DNA of 64,000 nt from Stappia sediminis (GTDB lineage Bacteria; Pseudomonadota; Alphaproteobacteria; Rhizobiales; Stappiaceae). Where the stretch lies: positions 124,001 through 188,000 of the forward strand of contig NZ_WUMV01000003.1 in NCBI RefSeq assembly GCF_009826895.1, in the 5' to 3' direction. How positions within the stretch are numbered: the first letter of the stretch is position 1; each line of letters begins with the position of its first letter. This document shows, in pieces, positions 45,942 through 55,094 of this stretch. The notes beneath the pieces were generated by a model. That model saw only the letters and a list, made by a program, of their open reading frames with translations. It did not search any database and was not told the origin of the DNA. The translations under genes and the position numbers were made by a program.

Positions 45942-46745
45942 ATGGCAAGGGAAGACGGTGCTAACGCGCGTTCCGTCATCGACATCCGCGATCTTTCCCT
46001 GACGTTCGAGACGAACGACGGGCCGGTGCACGCGCTCTCCAATATCGACCTCAACATCGAGGAGGGCGACTTCGTCTCCTTCATCGGGCCATCGGGCTGC
46101 GGCAAGACCACGCTGCTTCGCGTAATCGCCGACCTGGAAAAGCCGACCGGCGGACACATCTCCGTCAATGGGGTTTCGCCGGAGGAAGCCCGCCTTGCCC
46201 GCGCCTATGGCTATGTCTTCCAGTCTGCGGCCCTTTACCCCTGGCGAACGATTGCCAACAATGTCGCGCTTCCCCTTGAAATCATGGGGCTGTCGTCGGA
46301 GGAAAGGGCGGAGCGCGTCAAGCGCAACATGGAGCTCGTCAACCTTTCCGGATTCGAGCGCAAATACCCCTGGCAGCTTTCCGGCGGCATGCAGCAGCGC
46401 GCCTCCATCGCCCGCGCGCTCGCCGTCGAGCCCGATCTGCTCTTGATGGACGAACCTTTCGGCGCGCTTGACGAGATCGTGCGCGACCACCTGAACGAGC
46501 AGCTTCTCCAGCTTTGGGCGAAGACCAACAAGACCGTCGTCTTCGTCACCCACTCCATCCCCGAAGCGGTTTTCCTGTCGACGAAGATCGTCGTGCTTTT
46601 CCCACGACCGGGGCGCATCTACGACGTGATCGAAAGCGACCTGCCGCGCGACCGCACCCTCGACATCCGCGAAACGCCGGAGTTCCTGAAGATCGCGCAT
46701 CGCGTGCGCGACGGATTGCGCGCGGGGCACAGCTATGACGACTGA
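45942..46745 (+). CDS. ABC transporter ATP-binding protein (nitrate/taurine/pyrimidine-type importer)
   Basis: A 267-residue ATPase: Walker A GPSGCGKTT, signature LSGGMQQRASIARAL, Walker B LLLMDEPFGALDE and the switch histidine in VFVTHSIPEAVFLST. ATG 45942 has GGAGG five bases upstream; ATG 45900 is a longer alternative. It energises the importer formed with the two permeases and NMT1-like receptor that follow, 120 bases after hydA, so it is probably a pyrimidine or related-heterocycle uptake system. The permease gene overlaps its end. Confidence 0.9.
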   Translation: MAREDGANARSVIDIRDLSLTFETNDGPVHALSNIDLNIEEGDFVSFIGPSGCGKTTLLRVIADLEKPTGGHISVNGVSPEEARLARAYGYVFQSAALYPWRTIANNVALPLEIMGLSSEERAERVKRNMELVNLSGFERKYPWQLSGGMQQRASIARALAVEPDLLLMDEPFGALDEIVRDHLNEQLLQLWAKTNKTVVFVTHSIPEAVFLSTKIVVLFPRPGRIYDVIESDLPRDRTLDIRETPEFLKIAHRVRDGLRAGHSYDD

Positions 46746-47667
46746 GGCAATGTCCCACGGCGGGGCATCGGCCTCGCTCAACCCCTTCAGCCGGCTGATG
46801 AGCGGCACGGCCGGGCCGGTGATCGTCGTCGTGGCGGTGATCTTCGCCGCCTGGTATGTCGCCGCCGTGCTGCTCAACACCCCCTTCCAGCGAGACACCT
46901 ATGAGCGCGCGGGGCAGGAGAACGTATCCATCGCCCGGTTGATCACCGACACGCTGGCACAGGAGCGCCCGGTCATGCCCGCGCCCCATCAGGTTGCGGT
47001 GGAAATCTGGAAGACGACCGCTGAAAAGAAAGTCACCTCCAAGCGCTCGCTGGTCTACCATTCCGGTATCACGCTTTCCTCCACCCTTCTCGGTTTCCTG
47101 ATCGGCACCACGCTCGGCATCGGGCTTGCGGTGCTGATCGTCCACAGCCGGGTTCTGGACAAGAGCCTGATGCCCTGGATCATCTCCTCGCAGACGATAC
47201 CGATCCTGGCGATCGCGCCGATGATCATCGTCGTGCTGAACGCGATAGGGATTACGGGAACGTTGCCGAAAGCAATGATCTCCACCTATCTCTCCTTCTT
47301 CCCCGTCACCGTCGGCATGGTGAAGGGCCTGCGCTCGCCCGAGATCATCCAGCTCGACCTGATGAAGACCTATTCGGCATCCCAGGGTCAGACGCTGCTG
47401 AAACTACGCCTTCCCTCGGCGGCTCCCTTCCTCTTCGCCTCGATGAAGGTGGCGGTGGCGGCGAGCCTCGTCGGCGCCATCGTCGGCGAACTGCCGACAG
47501 GTGCTGTCGCGGGTCTCGGTGCGCGCCTTCTTGCCGGTTCCTACTACGGACAGACGATCCAGATCTGGTCGGCGCTGATCGTTGCCGCGGTTATCGCCGC
47601 GAGCCTCGTCACAATCGTCGGCGTTTCCGAGCGCATCGTCCTGAAACGCATGGGGATGGCGCAATGA
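46735..47667 (+). CDS. ABC transporter permease 1
   Basis: A 310-residue inner-membrane protein with about six helices and the binding-protein-dependent transport fold (GITLSSTLLGFLIGTTLGIG, ISSQTIPILAIAPMIIVVLN). The EAA-like loop is DLMKTYSASQGQTLLKLRLP, which contacts the ATPase. A long periplasmic insert (about 45-95) follows the first helix. ATG 46735 lies inside the end of the ATPase gene; the stop overlaps the next permease start (ATGA). Confidence 0.9.
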   Translation: MTTEAMSHGGASASLNPFSRLMSGTAGPVIVVVAVIFAAWYVAAVLLNTPFQRDTYERAGQENVSIARLITDTLAQERPVMPAPHQVAVEIWKTTAEKKVTSKRSLVYHSGITLSSTLLGFLIGTTLGIGLAVLIVHSRVLDKSLMPWIISSQTIPILAIAPMIIVVLNAIGITGTLPKAMISTYLSFFPVTVGMVKGLRSPEIIQLDLMKTYSASQGQTLLKLRLPSAAPFLFASMKVAVAASLVGAIVGELPTGAVAGLGARLLAGSYYGQTIQIWSALIVAAVIAASLVTIVGVSERIVLKRMGMAQ

Positions 47668-48818
47668 GCGGTGCAAGCCTCACACTCACCGGACAGGGCG
47701 CTGCCGGCGTCGGCCGTACTCTCGCCTGGGCCATCGTCGCCCTTGCCTTGATCTCCCTGCCGCAGACGGCCTTCACGGACGGGCCCACAGTCATCGCGTC
47801 CGCCGACCTGATGCTTTCGCCAATCCTGCTTGGCGGGGCGGCGATCCTGCTGGCGCTCGGGGTCGGTCCGCGCCGGCTCGTCGATCTGGCGCTGCTTGCG
47901 GTCTCCGTCGTCGCGGCGATCCAGCTGCTGCGGGCAGTGGGCACGAATTTCAGCAAGGCGGAAAGCGGCTTCTGGTCGCTCGTGGGCGCGCTCTGGCTCG
48001 CCTCATGGCTCTTCGTCGAACGGCTTTCGGGCTGGGACGTGACATCGCTCGCGGCAAAGCGCGCGATCGGGATTCTCATCCCCGCGCTTTTCGGCGTCTG
48101 GGTGCTGGTACTCTGGCAGCTTCTGGTCATCGGCCTTGGCGTATCGCCCGTGCTGCTTCCGCCGCCTTCCGCCATCGGCGCGCGCTTCGCAAGTTCGCTG
48201 CCGACCCTTTGGGCCGACTTCCAACAGACGTTCCTCAAGGCCGTCCTCATCGGCTATGCGGTGGGTTGCGGCAGCGCCTTCATCGTGGCCATCCTCGTCG
48301 ACAAGGTCGACTTCCTGCGCCGGGGCCTGCTGCCGATCGGCAACCTCGTCTCCGCGCTTCCGATCGTCGGCGTCGCGCCCATCATGGTAATGTGGTTCGG
48401 CTTCGACTGGCCCTCGAAAGCCGCCGTCGTCATCATCATGACCTTCTTCCCCATGCTGGTGAACACGGTGGCAGGCCTTGCGAGCGCGGACCGCATGCAG
48501 CGCGACCTGATGACGACTTACGCAGCGGATTACTGGCAGACGCTCTTCAAATTACGCCTTCCGATGGCTTTGCCCTTTATTTTCAACGCGTTGAAGATAA
48601 ACTCCACGCTGGCGCTCATCGGGGCGATCGTCGCGGAATTTTTCGGCACGCCGATCGTCGGAATGGGCTTCAGAATATCGACCGAAGTCGGCCGGATGAA
48701 CGTCGACATGGTCTGGGCGGAGATCGCCGTCGCCGCATTGGCGGGCTCCGTCTTCTACGGATTGGTGACGCTCCTGGAACGGGTGTTCACCTTCTGGCAT
48801 CCGTCAGTCAGGGGATAA
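47664..48818 (+). CDS. ABC transporter permease 2
   Basis: A 384-residue permease, paralogous in its C-terminal half to the preceding one (LVSALPIVGVAPIMVMWFGF and EAA-like DLMTTYAADYWQTLFKLRLP). The N-terminal 120 residues add about four extra hydrophobic segments, so the two permeases are asymmetric. Start ATG 47664 overlaps the upstream stop by four bases. It should form a heterodimer with permease 1. Confidence 0.9.
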   Translation: MSGASLTLTGQGAAGVGRTLAWAIVALALISLPQTAFTDGPTVIASADLMLSPILLGGAAILLALGVGPRRLVDLALLAVSVVAAIQLLRAVGTNFSKAESGFWSLVGALWLASWLFVERLSGWDVTSLAAKRAIGILIPALFGVWVLVLWQLLVIGLGVSPVLLPPPSAIGARFASSLPTLWADFQQTFLKAVLIGYAVGCGSAFIVAILVDKVDFLRRGLLPIGNLVSALPIVGVAPIMVMWFGFDWPSKAAVVIIMTFFPMLVNTVAGLASADRMQRDLMTTYAADYWQTLFKLRLPMALPFIFNALKINSTLALIGAIVAEFFGTPIVGMGFRISTEVGRMNVDMVWAEIAVAALAGSVFYGLVTLLERVFTFWHPSVRG

Positions 48819-48853
48819 CGGACGCGGGTGCCGAAACCAGAGGGAGCTTGAGA

Positions 48854-49834
48854 ATGAAGAAATTGATGCTCGCCGCCGCGGCCCTTGCCATGGGGCTCGG
48901 AACGGCTCAGGCGGCGGACGAAGTCACGCTGCAGCTTAAGTGGGTCACCCAGGGCCAGTTCGCCGGCTATTACGTTGCCAAGGACAAGGGCTTCTACGAG
49001 GAAGAAGGCCTTGACGTCACGATCAAGCCGGGCGGCCCGGACATCGCCCCGCCGCAGGTTATCGCAGGCGGCGGCGCCGACGTGGTTATCGACTGGATGC
49101 CTTCCGCCCTCGCCTCGCGCGAGAAGGGCGTGCCGCTCGTCAATATAGCCCAGCCGTTCAAGAAGTCCGGCATGATGCTGACCTGCCTGAAGGAAAGCGG
49201 CATCTCCAAGCCGGAGGACCTGCGCGGCAACACGCTCGGCGTCTGGTTCTTCGGCAACGAATATCCGTTCCTGTCGTGGATGGCCCATCTCGGCATCCCG
49301 ACCGACGGCAGCGACCAGGGCGTGACCGTCCTGAAGCAGGGCTTCAACGTCGATCCGTTGCTGCAAAAGCAGGCCGCCTGCATTTCCACCATGACCTATA
49401 ACGAGTACTGGCAGGTAATCGACGCCGGCATTCCGGAAGAGGACCTGATCGTCTTCAAGTACGAGGACCAGGGCGTCGCAACGCTCGAGGACGGCCTCTA
49501 CGTTCTGGAACAGAACCTGGAAGATCCCGAATTCGTCGACAGGATGGCCCGTTTCGTGAAGGCGTCCATGAAGGGCTGGGACTACACCCGCGAGCACCCG
49601 GAAGAAGCGGCGGAAATCGTGCTTGAGAACGACGCCACCGGCGCACAGACCGAAAAGCACCAGATCCGGATGGTCGGCGAGATCAACAAGCTGACGGAAG
49701 GCTCCGACGGCACGCTCGACCCGGCGGACTACCAACGCACGGTCGACACGCTTCTGGCCGGTGGCTCCGACCCCGTGATCACCGCGGCCCCCGAAGGCGC
49801 ATGGACCCACGCCGTTACGGACAAGATCAAGTAA
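48854..49834 (+). CDS. NMT1/THI5-like periplasmic substrate-binding protein
   Basis: A 326-residue receptor with signal peptide MKKLMLAAAALAMGLGTAQA-ADE and the NMT1 motif VTLQLKWVTQGQFAGYYVAK, followed by GFYEEEGLDVTIKPGGPDIA. Proteins of this type bind pyrimidine precursors of thiamin, riboflavin or related heterocycles. Location at the end of the pyrimidine-degradation operon makes a pyrimidine or N-carbamoyl compound the likely ligand; that is inference. AGGGAG lies seven bases before ATG 48854, and a terminator follows. Confidence 0.9.
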   Translation: MKKLMLAAAALAMGLGTAQAADEVTLQLKWVTQGQFAGYYVAKDKGFYEEEGLDVTIKPGGPDIAPPQVIAGGGADVVIDWMPSALASREKGVPLVNIAQPFKKSGMMLTCLKESGISKPEDLRGNTLGVWFFGNEYPFLSWMAHLGIPTDGSDQGVTVLKQGFNVDPLLQKQAACISTMTYNEYWQVIDAGIPEEDLIVFKYEDQGVATLEDGLYVLEQNLEDPEFVDRMARFVKASMKGWDYTREHPEEAAEIVLENDATGAQTEKHQIRMVGEINKLTEGSDGTLDPADYQRTVDTLLAGGSDPVITAAPEGAWTHAVTDKIK

Positions 49835-49860
49835 GCCTGCGGTTCATGTTCGAACTTCGG

Positions 49861-49890
49861 AAGGGCGCCGCGATTGCGGCGCCCTTTCTC
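49861..49890 (+). terminator. Rho-independent terminator after the ABC transporter operon
   Basis: AAGGGCGCCGC (49861-49871) and GCGGCGCCCTT (49876-49886) form an 11-bp perfect stem with a GATT loop, followed by TCTC. It lies 27 bases after the receptor stop. Confidence 0.8.
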
Positions 49891-49891
49891 G

Positions 49892-49999
49892 TTAGAGCGC
49901 GTCTTGTTTAATCGGACTCACCGGACGCGCTCCATCTATTTGATATTGCGCATGTCCTTGTCCCAAAACCGGTCCCCACTTTTGGGGGACATGCTCTAA
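49892..49999. repeat. Dispersed Hyphomicrobiales-type intergenic repeat
   Basis: A 108-base element bounded by TTAGAGC (49892-49898) and GCTCTAA (49993-49999). Inside are GAGCGCG..CGCGCTC and GCATGTCC..GGACATGC palindromes and the CCCAAAACCGGT..ACTTTTGGG stretch that recurs in rhizobial intergenic repeats. It carries no gene and sits directly before the toxin-antitoxin promoter. Confidence 0.65.
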
Positions 50000-50023
50000 G
50001 CGGCCACGTCTATTGCGCATATT

Positions 50024-50070
50024 AGACAAACTGGACATTTCGGACATTATTGCCTATATTGCGGACATGA
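50024..50070. promoter_or_regulatory. Repeated GGACAT motifs upstream of the antitoxin gene
   Basis: GGACAT occurs three times (near 50033, 50042 and 50062) in the AT-rich stretch before the putative antitoxin start. This spacing suggests an operator for autoregulation by the antitoxin, as is usual for such pairs; it is inference. Confidence 0.4.
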
Positions 50071-50081
50071 AGGAAACGACC

Positions 50082-50783
50082 ATGTCCACCATGAAGACCC
50101 CCGATAACGGAACCGAGAACCGCCTTCATGTCTCCTTGCCCAAGCTGCAGGAAGAATTGCGGTCGGAAAATCCGGATGTGCCGACAACGATACTGGACAC
50201 CATGGGCGAAGCCATGGCCGAATTCGTCAATGCCGCCGGAAGCATGGACATGAAGTCTCTTGCCGAGCTGAGCGGAAGCACAAACGAGCTTCTTGTAGCC
50301 GTGTGCCGGGTCATTGCGGACAAACCGCCCATCCAGATCCCTTACGACACGCGCCCCGTCGAAGTTTCGGCGGGCGAAGGCCTCGGCCCCCCCTTGAGCG
50401 AAGCAGAGGCGGCCGAGCGCGTGAGGCGACTGGCGAAGCCGACCGCCCTGGAAAGCTGGGCCGGAGAAGTCTGGCGTCCCTCTGACATCAAGAAGCAACT
50501 GGGTATTTCGAGGTCCACGCTGGACAGTTGGCGGCAAAAAGACATGGTGATTGCGCTCAACAAGGGGCTCAGGGCGCATGTCTATCCCGCCGCACAGTTC
50601 ATCGACGGACGTCCGGTCAAAGGACTGGGCGGGATAATTTCTGCGGCTGCCGGCAACCATCATGTCGCATGGCGTTGGCTCGTTACGCCACATCTCGATT
50701 TCGGCAAGATGCCTCCTTTGGCGGCTTTGAAGGACGGGCAGGCAGAGGCCGTTTTGGATGCAGCCCACCGGTCCTTTTCATAG
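50082..50783 (+). CDS. Putative antitoxin with HTH, partner of a RES-domain toxin
   Basis: A 233-residue protein, longer than the usual ~150-residue Xre antitoxins of RES toxins. It has an acidic helical N-terminal region (LPKLQEELRSENPDV), a central HTH-like segment (WRPSDIKKQLGISRSTLDSW, 131-150) and a C-terminal part (GNHHVAWRWLVTPHLDFGKM, then PPLAALKDGQAEAVLDAAHR) that resembles the toxin-binding end of MbcA/ParS antitoxins. ATG 50082 has AAGGAA upstream; ATG 50067 is possible. It lies immediately upstream of the RES gene on the same strand, the normal order for such modules. Confidence 0.7.
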   Translation: MSTMKTPDNGTENRLHVSLPKLQEELRSENPDVPTTILDTMGEAMAEFVNAAGSMDMKSLAELSGSTNELLVAVCRVIADKPPIQIPYDTRPVEVSAGEGLGPPLSEAEAAERVRRLAKPTALESWAGEVWRPSDIKKQLGISRSTLDSWRQKDMVIALNKGLRAHVYPAAQFIDGRPVKGLGGIISAAAGNHHVAWRWLVTPHLDFGKMPPLAALKDGQAEAVLDAAHRSFS

Positions 50784-50789
50784 GATCAA

Positions 50790-50817
50790 GATCCCGGGTC
50801 CGGTTCGATCCGGGATC
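50790..50817. promoter_or_regulatory. Hairpin between antitoxin and toxin genes
   Basis: GATCCCGG (50790-50797) and CCGGGATC (50810-50817) can pair around a 12-base loop just after the antitoxin stop. It has no T-run. It could slow read-through and lower toxin expression relative to antitoxin. Confidence 0.45.
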
Positions 50818-50900
50818 GATTACCGCTTGTTCTATGGTTCGGTTGGATATGGCGACCCCGAATTGCATTCGAATATGCTTTGAACGAACGATTCAAACGA

Positions 50901-51545
50901 ATGGCGGTTTTTAGTAAAATCGCACCTGAACATTCATCCCGGGCGCAAATATTGAATATGCCTTTGGATCCGAAGGAAATTTCGCGCCTGATACAACCCT
51001 TGAAGCCAGACCGATGGCTAAGGGTAATGCGCAGCGAGTTCGAAGAAACGCCACTGGGCGTTGGTCCGGGATCCTCTCGCTTTTCTCCCCCCGACAATCA
51101 TTTCCATGTTCTCTACGCGGCCTGCGATCTGGTTTCCGCGATCGCCGAAACGGTCATTCGCGACAGGTTCGAAGCCGTCGAGGAACGTGTGTTGTCGGCT
51201 TCCGAACTGAACGACTGGTCGGTCGCGGAAATCTCGACGACCGACAGTTTGAACCTGCTCGATCTACGAACCGTCGGCGCATTGCGGTTAGGGCTGGATA
51301 CCGACGCTGTTGGGTCCAAGTCGCACAAGGAATCCCGGCAATTCAGCAGCGAACTGCACGACAAATTCCCGAATATCGATGGGATTCTCTACCGCTCGAG
51401 ACTGACGGGAAGAGATTGCATCGCCGTCTACGAGCACGCGATTAAGCCTAACCTGACCTCCGGCGAGGCAGTGCGGCTGCCGCGCGCGCCAAAGCTGGAA
51501 AATGCGCTTTCCGATCTCTCTATCACGCTCGAAGACGACCTGTAA
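50901..51545 (+). CDS. RES-domain toxin (NAD-consuming family)
   Basis: A 214-residue protein with the RES fold pattern: WLRVMRSEFEETPLGVGPGS, then SRFSPPDNHFHVLYAACDLV and SAIAETVIRDRF with the conserved Arg, Tyr-Ala and Glu-Thr positions, and NIDGILYRSRLTG near the end. RES toxins such as MbcT degrade NAD+ by phosphorolysis or hydrolysis and are neutralised by the upstream antitoxin. Start is uncertain: TTG 50880, ATG 50901 and ATG 50958 are in frame and none has a good ribosome site, which suggests weak toxin translation. Confidence 0.78.
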   Translation: MAVFSKIAPEHSSRAQILNMPLDPKEISRLIQPLKPDRWLRVMRSEFEETPLGVGPGSSRFSPPDNHFHVLYAACDLVSAIAETVIRDRFEAVEERVLSASELNDWSVAEISTTDSLNLLDLRTVGALRLGLDTDAVGSKSHKESRQFSSELHDKFPNIDGILYRSRLTGRDCIAVYEHAIKPNLTSGEAVRLPRAPKLENALSDLSITLEDDL

Positions 51546-51575
51546 CGCGCTCATTCGTCGGCGCAGGCCCAGTTT

Positions 51576-52886
51576 TCAGACCGGTGGCGTGCCGTTCAGC
51601 GCCAGCACCTCTCCGACGAGGTAGAGAGAGCCGCAGATGAGGATGCGCGGCGGCTCGCCATCCTTTTCCGCGCAAGCCGCGATATCCGCCAACGCGGCTT
51701 CCAGGCTGTCGAACGGGGTCGCCTCCAGTCCGGCTTCACGCGCGCTGTCTGCAAGCTCGAAGGGATCGCGCCCGTTTTCCGTGGCGCTCAAAGGGATCGT
51801 CGCGACATGACGGGCAAGCCCTTCGAATGCGCGAAAAAAGCCGACCGGATCCTTCGTATTCAGCATGCCGCAGACGACGTAAAGAGGCCGGGAACACCTC
51901 TCTTCCTGCGCGCCCATGAATGCGGCAACGACAACTCCCGCTCCCGGGTTATGACCGCCGTCAAGCCAGACTTCGGCCCCTTGCGGACATTGGTCGACGA
52001 TGCCTCCATGCATGAGAGGCTGAAGACGGCCCGGCCAGTCGACCGACTGGAGGCCCTTTTCAACCGCCTGAGGTTGCGGAAGGAGATCCGCGGCGCGCAA
52101 GGCGGCGATCGCAAGCCCGGCATTCTCGAGCTGGTGATGCCCCCGCAAAGCAGGCAAGGGAAAATCGAAGAGCCCGTTCTCATCCTGATAAACGAGCCGG
52201 CCGTTTTCCTCATTCGCCGCGAAATCCTGACCGAATATATGGATCGGCGAGCGGTTGCGAAGTGCCGAACGCTCGATCACCCCCAGTGCGATATCGTCCT
52301 GCGCGGCGGTAACGACAGGCACGCCCGGCTTGATGACACCCGCTTTTTCCAGGGCGATGCCTTCCAGCGATGCGCCAAGATACCGCTCATGGTCCATCGA
52401 TATGGAGGTGATCACGCTGACCGCAGGCCGGTCGATCACATTCGTCGCATCGAGCCGCCCGCCGAGCCCGACTTCAAGCAGAAGCGCATCCGCCGGTTCT
52501 TCTGAAAACAGCAGGAAGGCGGCTGCGGTCGTGATCTCGAAGAAGGTGATTTCGGCTCCGCCGTTCGCCTGCTCGCAACGGTCGAGCGCCTCCATCAACC
52601 GCCCATCGTCGACGAGCGTTCCGCCAAGGCGGATACGCTCGTTGAAGGCAACGAGATGCGGCGAGGTATAGACGTGGACGCGACTGCCGGCAGCCTCCAT
52701 GATCGCGCGCATGGTCGCGGTCGTGGAGCCCTTGCCGTTGGTTCCTGCCACGTGGATGACCGGCGGCAGCTTTCGCTCCGGATGGCCGAGCGCGGCCAGA
52801 AGCCGCTCCATACGGCCGAGCGATAGGTCGATCTCGCGCGGGTGAAGCGCGAGAAGCCGTTCAAGAATAGCGGTGACCTGATCCAT
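51576..52886 (-). CDS. folC: Dihydrofolate synthase / folylpolyglutamate synthase
   Basis: A 436-residue Mur-ligase-type enzyme that adds glutamate to dihydropteroate and to folates. The P-loop is VIHVAGTNGKGSTTATMRAI; YTSPHLVAFNERIRLGG and the later LDGGHNPGAG are FolC signatures. ATG 52886 gives the usual length; an in-frame GTG at 52925 is not needed. It follows accD on the same strand, an arrangement common in proteobacteria. Confidence 0.94.
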   Translation of the reverse strand: MDQVTAILERLLALHPREIDLSLGRMERLLAALGHPERKLPPVIHVAGTNGKGSTTATMRAIMEAAGSRVHVYTSPHLVAFNERIRLGGTLVDDGRLMEALDRCEQANGGAEITFFEITTAAAFLLFSEEPADALLLEVGLGGRLDATNVIDRPAVSVITSISMDHERYLGASLEGIALEKAGVIKPGVPVVTAAQDDIALGVIERSALRNRSPIHIFGQDFAANEENGRLVYQDENGLFDFPLPALRGHHQLENAGLAIAALRAADLLPQPQAVEKGLQSVDWPGRLQPLMHGGIVDQCPQGAEVWLDGGHNPGAGVVVAAFMGAQEERCSRPLYVVCGMLNTKDPVGFFRAFEGLARHVATIPLSATENGRDPFELADSAREAGLEATPFDSLEAALADIAACAEKDGEPPRILICGSLYLVGEVLALNGTPPV

Positions 52887-53042
52887 TCGCGTTGGTTCCA
52901 AGCGGCTTCGACAAGCTGACGCCACGACGGTGGGGCATCGATCCGCCCCCGATTACGATCCTCCGGAATTGCCCGCAAGGGGCATCACACCGCTATGTCG
53001 AAAAGAGAACAGCGCAAGACGCGAATGCGAAGGATACGAGGC

Positions 53043-54032
53043 CTATTCGGCAGCCTTGGGCTGTTGCTGATCGCTCTTCTCGGGTTCACCCACCGCTTCG
53101 GCCGTCTCCCCGGCGCGTTCCCCTGGCTCTTCGATCTCGAGCGTCGCCTGGACGCTAACCTCATCCAGGCTCGGCACCTCGACCTCGCGCTTCATAAGCA
53201 CGGAGCAAAGACGGGCGATCGTCTCGCCAAGCTCATGGCGATGGACGACCATATCCACCATCCCATGCTCCAGCAGGTATTCCGCCGTCTGGAACCGCTC
53301 CGGCAGTTTTTCCCGGATCGTCTGCTCGATAACGCGCGGACCGGCGAACCCGATGAGCGCGCCCGGCTCGGAGATATGGATGTCGCCAAGCATGGCGTAG
53401 GACGCCGTCACGCCGCCGGTGGTCGGGTTCGTGAAGACGACAATGAAGGGCAGGCCTGCCTCGCGAAGCATCTGGACGCCGACCGTCGTACGCGGCATCT
53501 GCATGAGGGAGAGAATGCCCTCCTGCATGCGCGCGCCGCCCGATGCGGCGAAAAGCACGAAGGGCGTCTTGTTCTCGACCGCCGTTTCAATGCCCTTCAG
53601 AATGGCTTCGCCCGCCGCCATGCCGAGCGAACCGCCCATGAAGGAGAAATCCTGAACGGCAACGGTGATCGGCTGGGCCCTCAGCTTGCCGGTGGCGACC
53701 AGCACCGCGTCGTCCATTTCCGTCTTGGCGCGCGCGTCCTTCAACCGGTCGACATAGCGCTTCTCGTCGCGAAACTTGAGCGGATCGACGGCCACCTGAG
53801 GCGTCTCGACGACATCGTACTTGCCGCCGTCGAAGAAGAATTCCAGGCGCTTTTTCGCCGGAATGCGCATGTGATGCCCGGAGCTCGGCACCACCCACTG
53901 ATTGGCCTCAAGGTCCCGGTGGAAGACCATTTCTCCCGTTTCGGGGCATTTGATCCAGAGATTTTCCGGCGTGTCGCGCTTCACCAGGAAGCTGCGGATT
54001 TTCGGCCGGACAACGCTATTGATCCAGTTCAA
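53043..54032 (-). CDS. accD: Acetyl-CoA carboxylase carboxyltransferase subunit beta
   Basis: A 329-residue carboxyltransferase subunit that, with AccA, moves carboxyl from biotin to acetyl-CoA to start fatty acid synthesis. The crotonase-like core shows [31 protein letters not shown] and [18 protein letters not shown]. The usual four-cysteine zinc ribbon is degenerate: only one cysteine ([11 protein letters not shown]) remains, as in other rhizobial AccD proteins. A charged Glu/Pro/Gln-rich tail of about 40 residues ends the protein. Confidence 0.95.
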   Translation of the reverse strand: MNWINSVVRPKIRSFLVKRDTPENLWIKCPETGEMVFHRDLEANQWVVPSSGHHMRIPAKKRLEFFFDGGKYDVVETPQVAVDPLKFRDEKRYVDRLKDARAKTEMDDAVLVATGKLRAQPITVAVQDFSFMGGSLGMAAGEAILKGIETAVENKTPFVLFAASGGARMQEGILSLMQMPRTTVGVQMLREAGLPFIVVFTNPTTGGVTASYAMLGDIHISEPGALIGFAGPRVIEQTIREKLPERFQTAEYLLEHGMVDMVVHRHELGETIARLCSVLMKREVEVPSLDEVSVQATLEIEEPGERAGETAEAVGEPEKSDQQQPKAAE

Positions 54033-54172
54033 GGCTCGATCCGTTTCCTGATCGTTCCATTCTCCGAGGGGGAAGGCCGATCATTTCTTTCTGATCCCGG
54101 CGCGCGGAGCCGCCCCTGCGCGCCGCTCGAAATCGAATTTATCCGTCTTTTAGCAGAAGCGGGGGCGTGCCG

Positions 54173-55006
54173 TCAGCCCGTCTTGGCCATCCGAGCGCCG
54201 GCCGCGATATCGCGAACGCAATCCGTGACAGCCGAAACCGTCTTTTCCGTGGCGCGGCCCGCCTCGTCCAGGCTTTCCCGCACGGCTTCAACAAGGACCG
54301 AACCGACGACGACACCGTCAGCGTTTTTGCCGATTTCCCGCGCCTGCTCGCCGGTTTTCACGCCGAAGCCGACTGCGACGGGCAACGCGGTATGGCCCTT
54401 GATGCGGTTGACCGCCACGGCGACCTTTTGCGCATCGGGCGCGGCAGCACCCGTGATGCCGGTGATCGAGACGTAGTAGACGAAACCGGAGGTATTGGCG
54501 AGAACCGTCGGCAAACGTTTATCGTCCGTCGTCGGCGTTGCGAGGCGGATGAAATTAAGGCCGGCCTCGAGTGCGGGAATACAAAGCTCGTCATCAGCTT
54601 CCGGCGGGATATCGACGATGATCAGCCCGTCCACGCCAGCCTCCTTCGCCTCGACCACGAATTTCTTCGGATCGCGCACGTAGACCGGATTGTAGTAGCC
54701 CATCAGCACGATCGGCGTTTCATCGTCCTTTTCCCGGAAACGGCGAACCATGGAAAGCGTCTTGTTCATGGTTTGGCCGGCGGCAAGCGCGCGCTGCGTC
54801 GAGCGCTGGATCGGGATGCCCTCCGCCATCGGGTCCGAAAACGGCATGCCAAGCTCGATAACATCTGCGCCGGCCTCGGGCAGGGCGGCCAGGATCGCCT
54901 CGGACGTTTCAAGGTCCGGATCGCCCGCGGTGATGAAGGTGACGAGCGCCGGGCGCCCGGCTTCCCTGCAGGCCGCGAAGCGGCGGTCGATCCTGGTTTC
55001 CGGCAT
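54173..55006 (-). CDS. trpA: Tryptophan synthase alpha chain
   Basis: A 277-residue TIM-barrel enzyme cleaving indole-3-glycerol phosphate; indole is channelled to TrpB. Signatures are [19 protein letters not shown], the catalytic glutamate in [15 protein letters not shown], and the phosphate-binding [15 protein letters not shown] 55006 is used. It is separated from trpB by 264 bases that hold two palindromic elements, unusually far for a trpBA pair. Confidence 0.95.
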   Translation of the reverse strand: MPETRIDRRFAACREAGRPALVTFITAGDPDLETSEAILAALPEAGADVIELGMPFSDPMAEGIPIQRSTQRALAAGQTMNKTLSMVRRFREKDDETPIVLMGYYNPVYVRDPKKFVVEAKEAGVDGLIIVDIPPEADDELCIPALEAGLNFIRLATPTTDDKRLPTVLANTSGFVYYVSITGITGAAAPDAQKVAVAVNRIKGHTALPVAVGFGVKTGEQAREIGKNADGVVVGSVLVEAVRESLDEAGRATEKTVSAVTDCVRDIAAGARMAKTG

Positions 55007-55094
55007 TGCGGGTGAGCCCTCGTGACGAATTGTTCTTATGCGTTGAATTGAACGCGACGATCTATGGCCGGCAGGCAGGCGCTGTCAATCTCGC

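Noticed and set aside
44214-46898. 894-codon minus-strand frame opposite hydA and the ABC ATPase
   Set aside because: Spans two well-supported genes and their gap; typical antisense open frame of GC-rich DNA.
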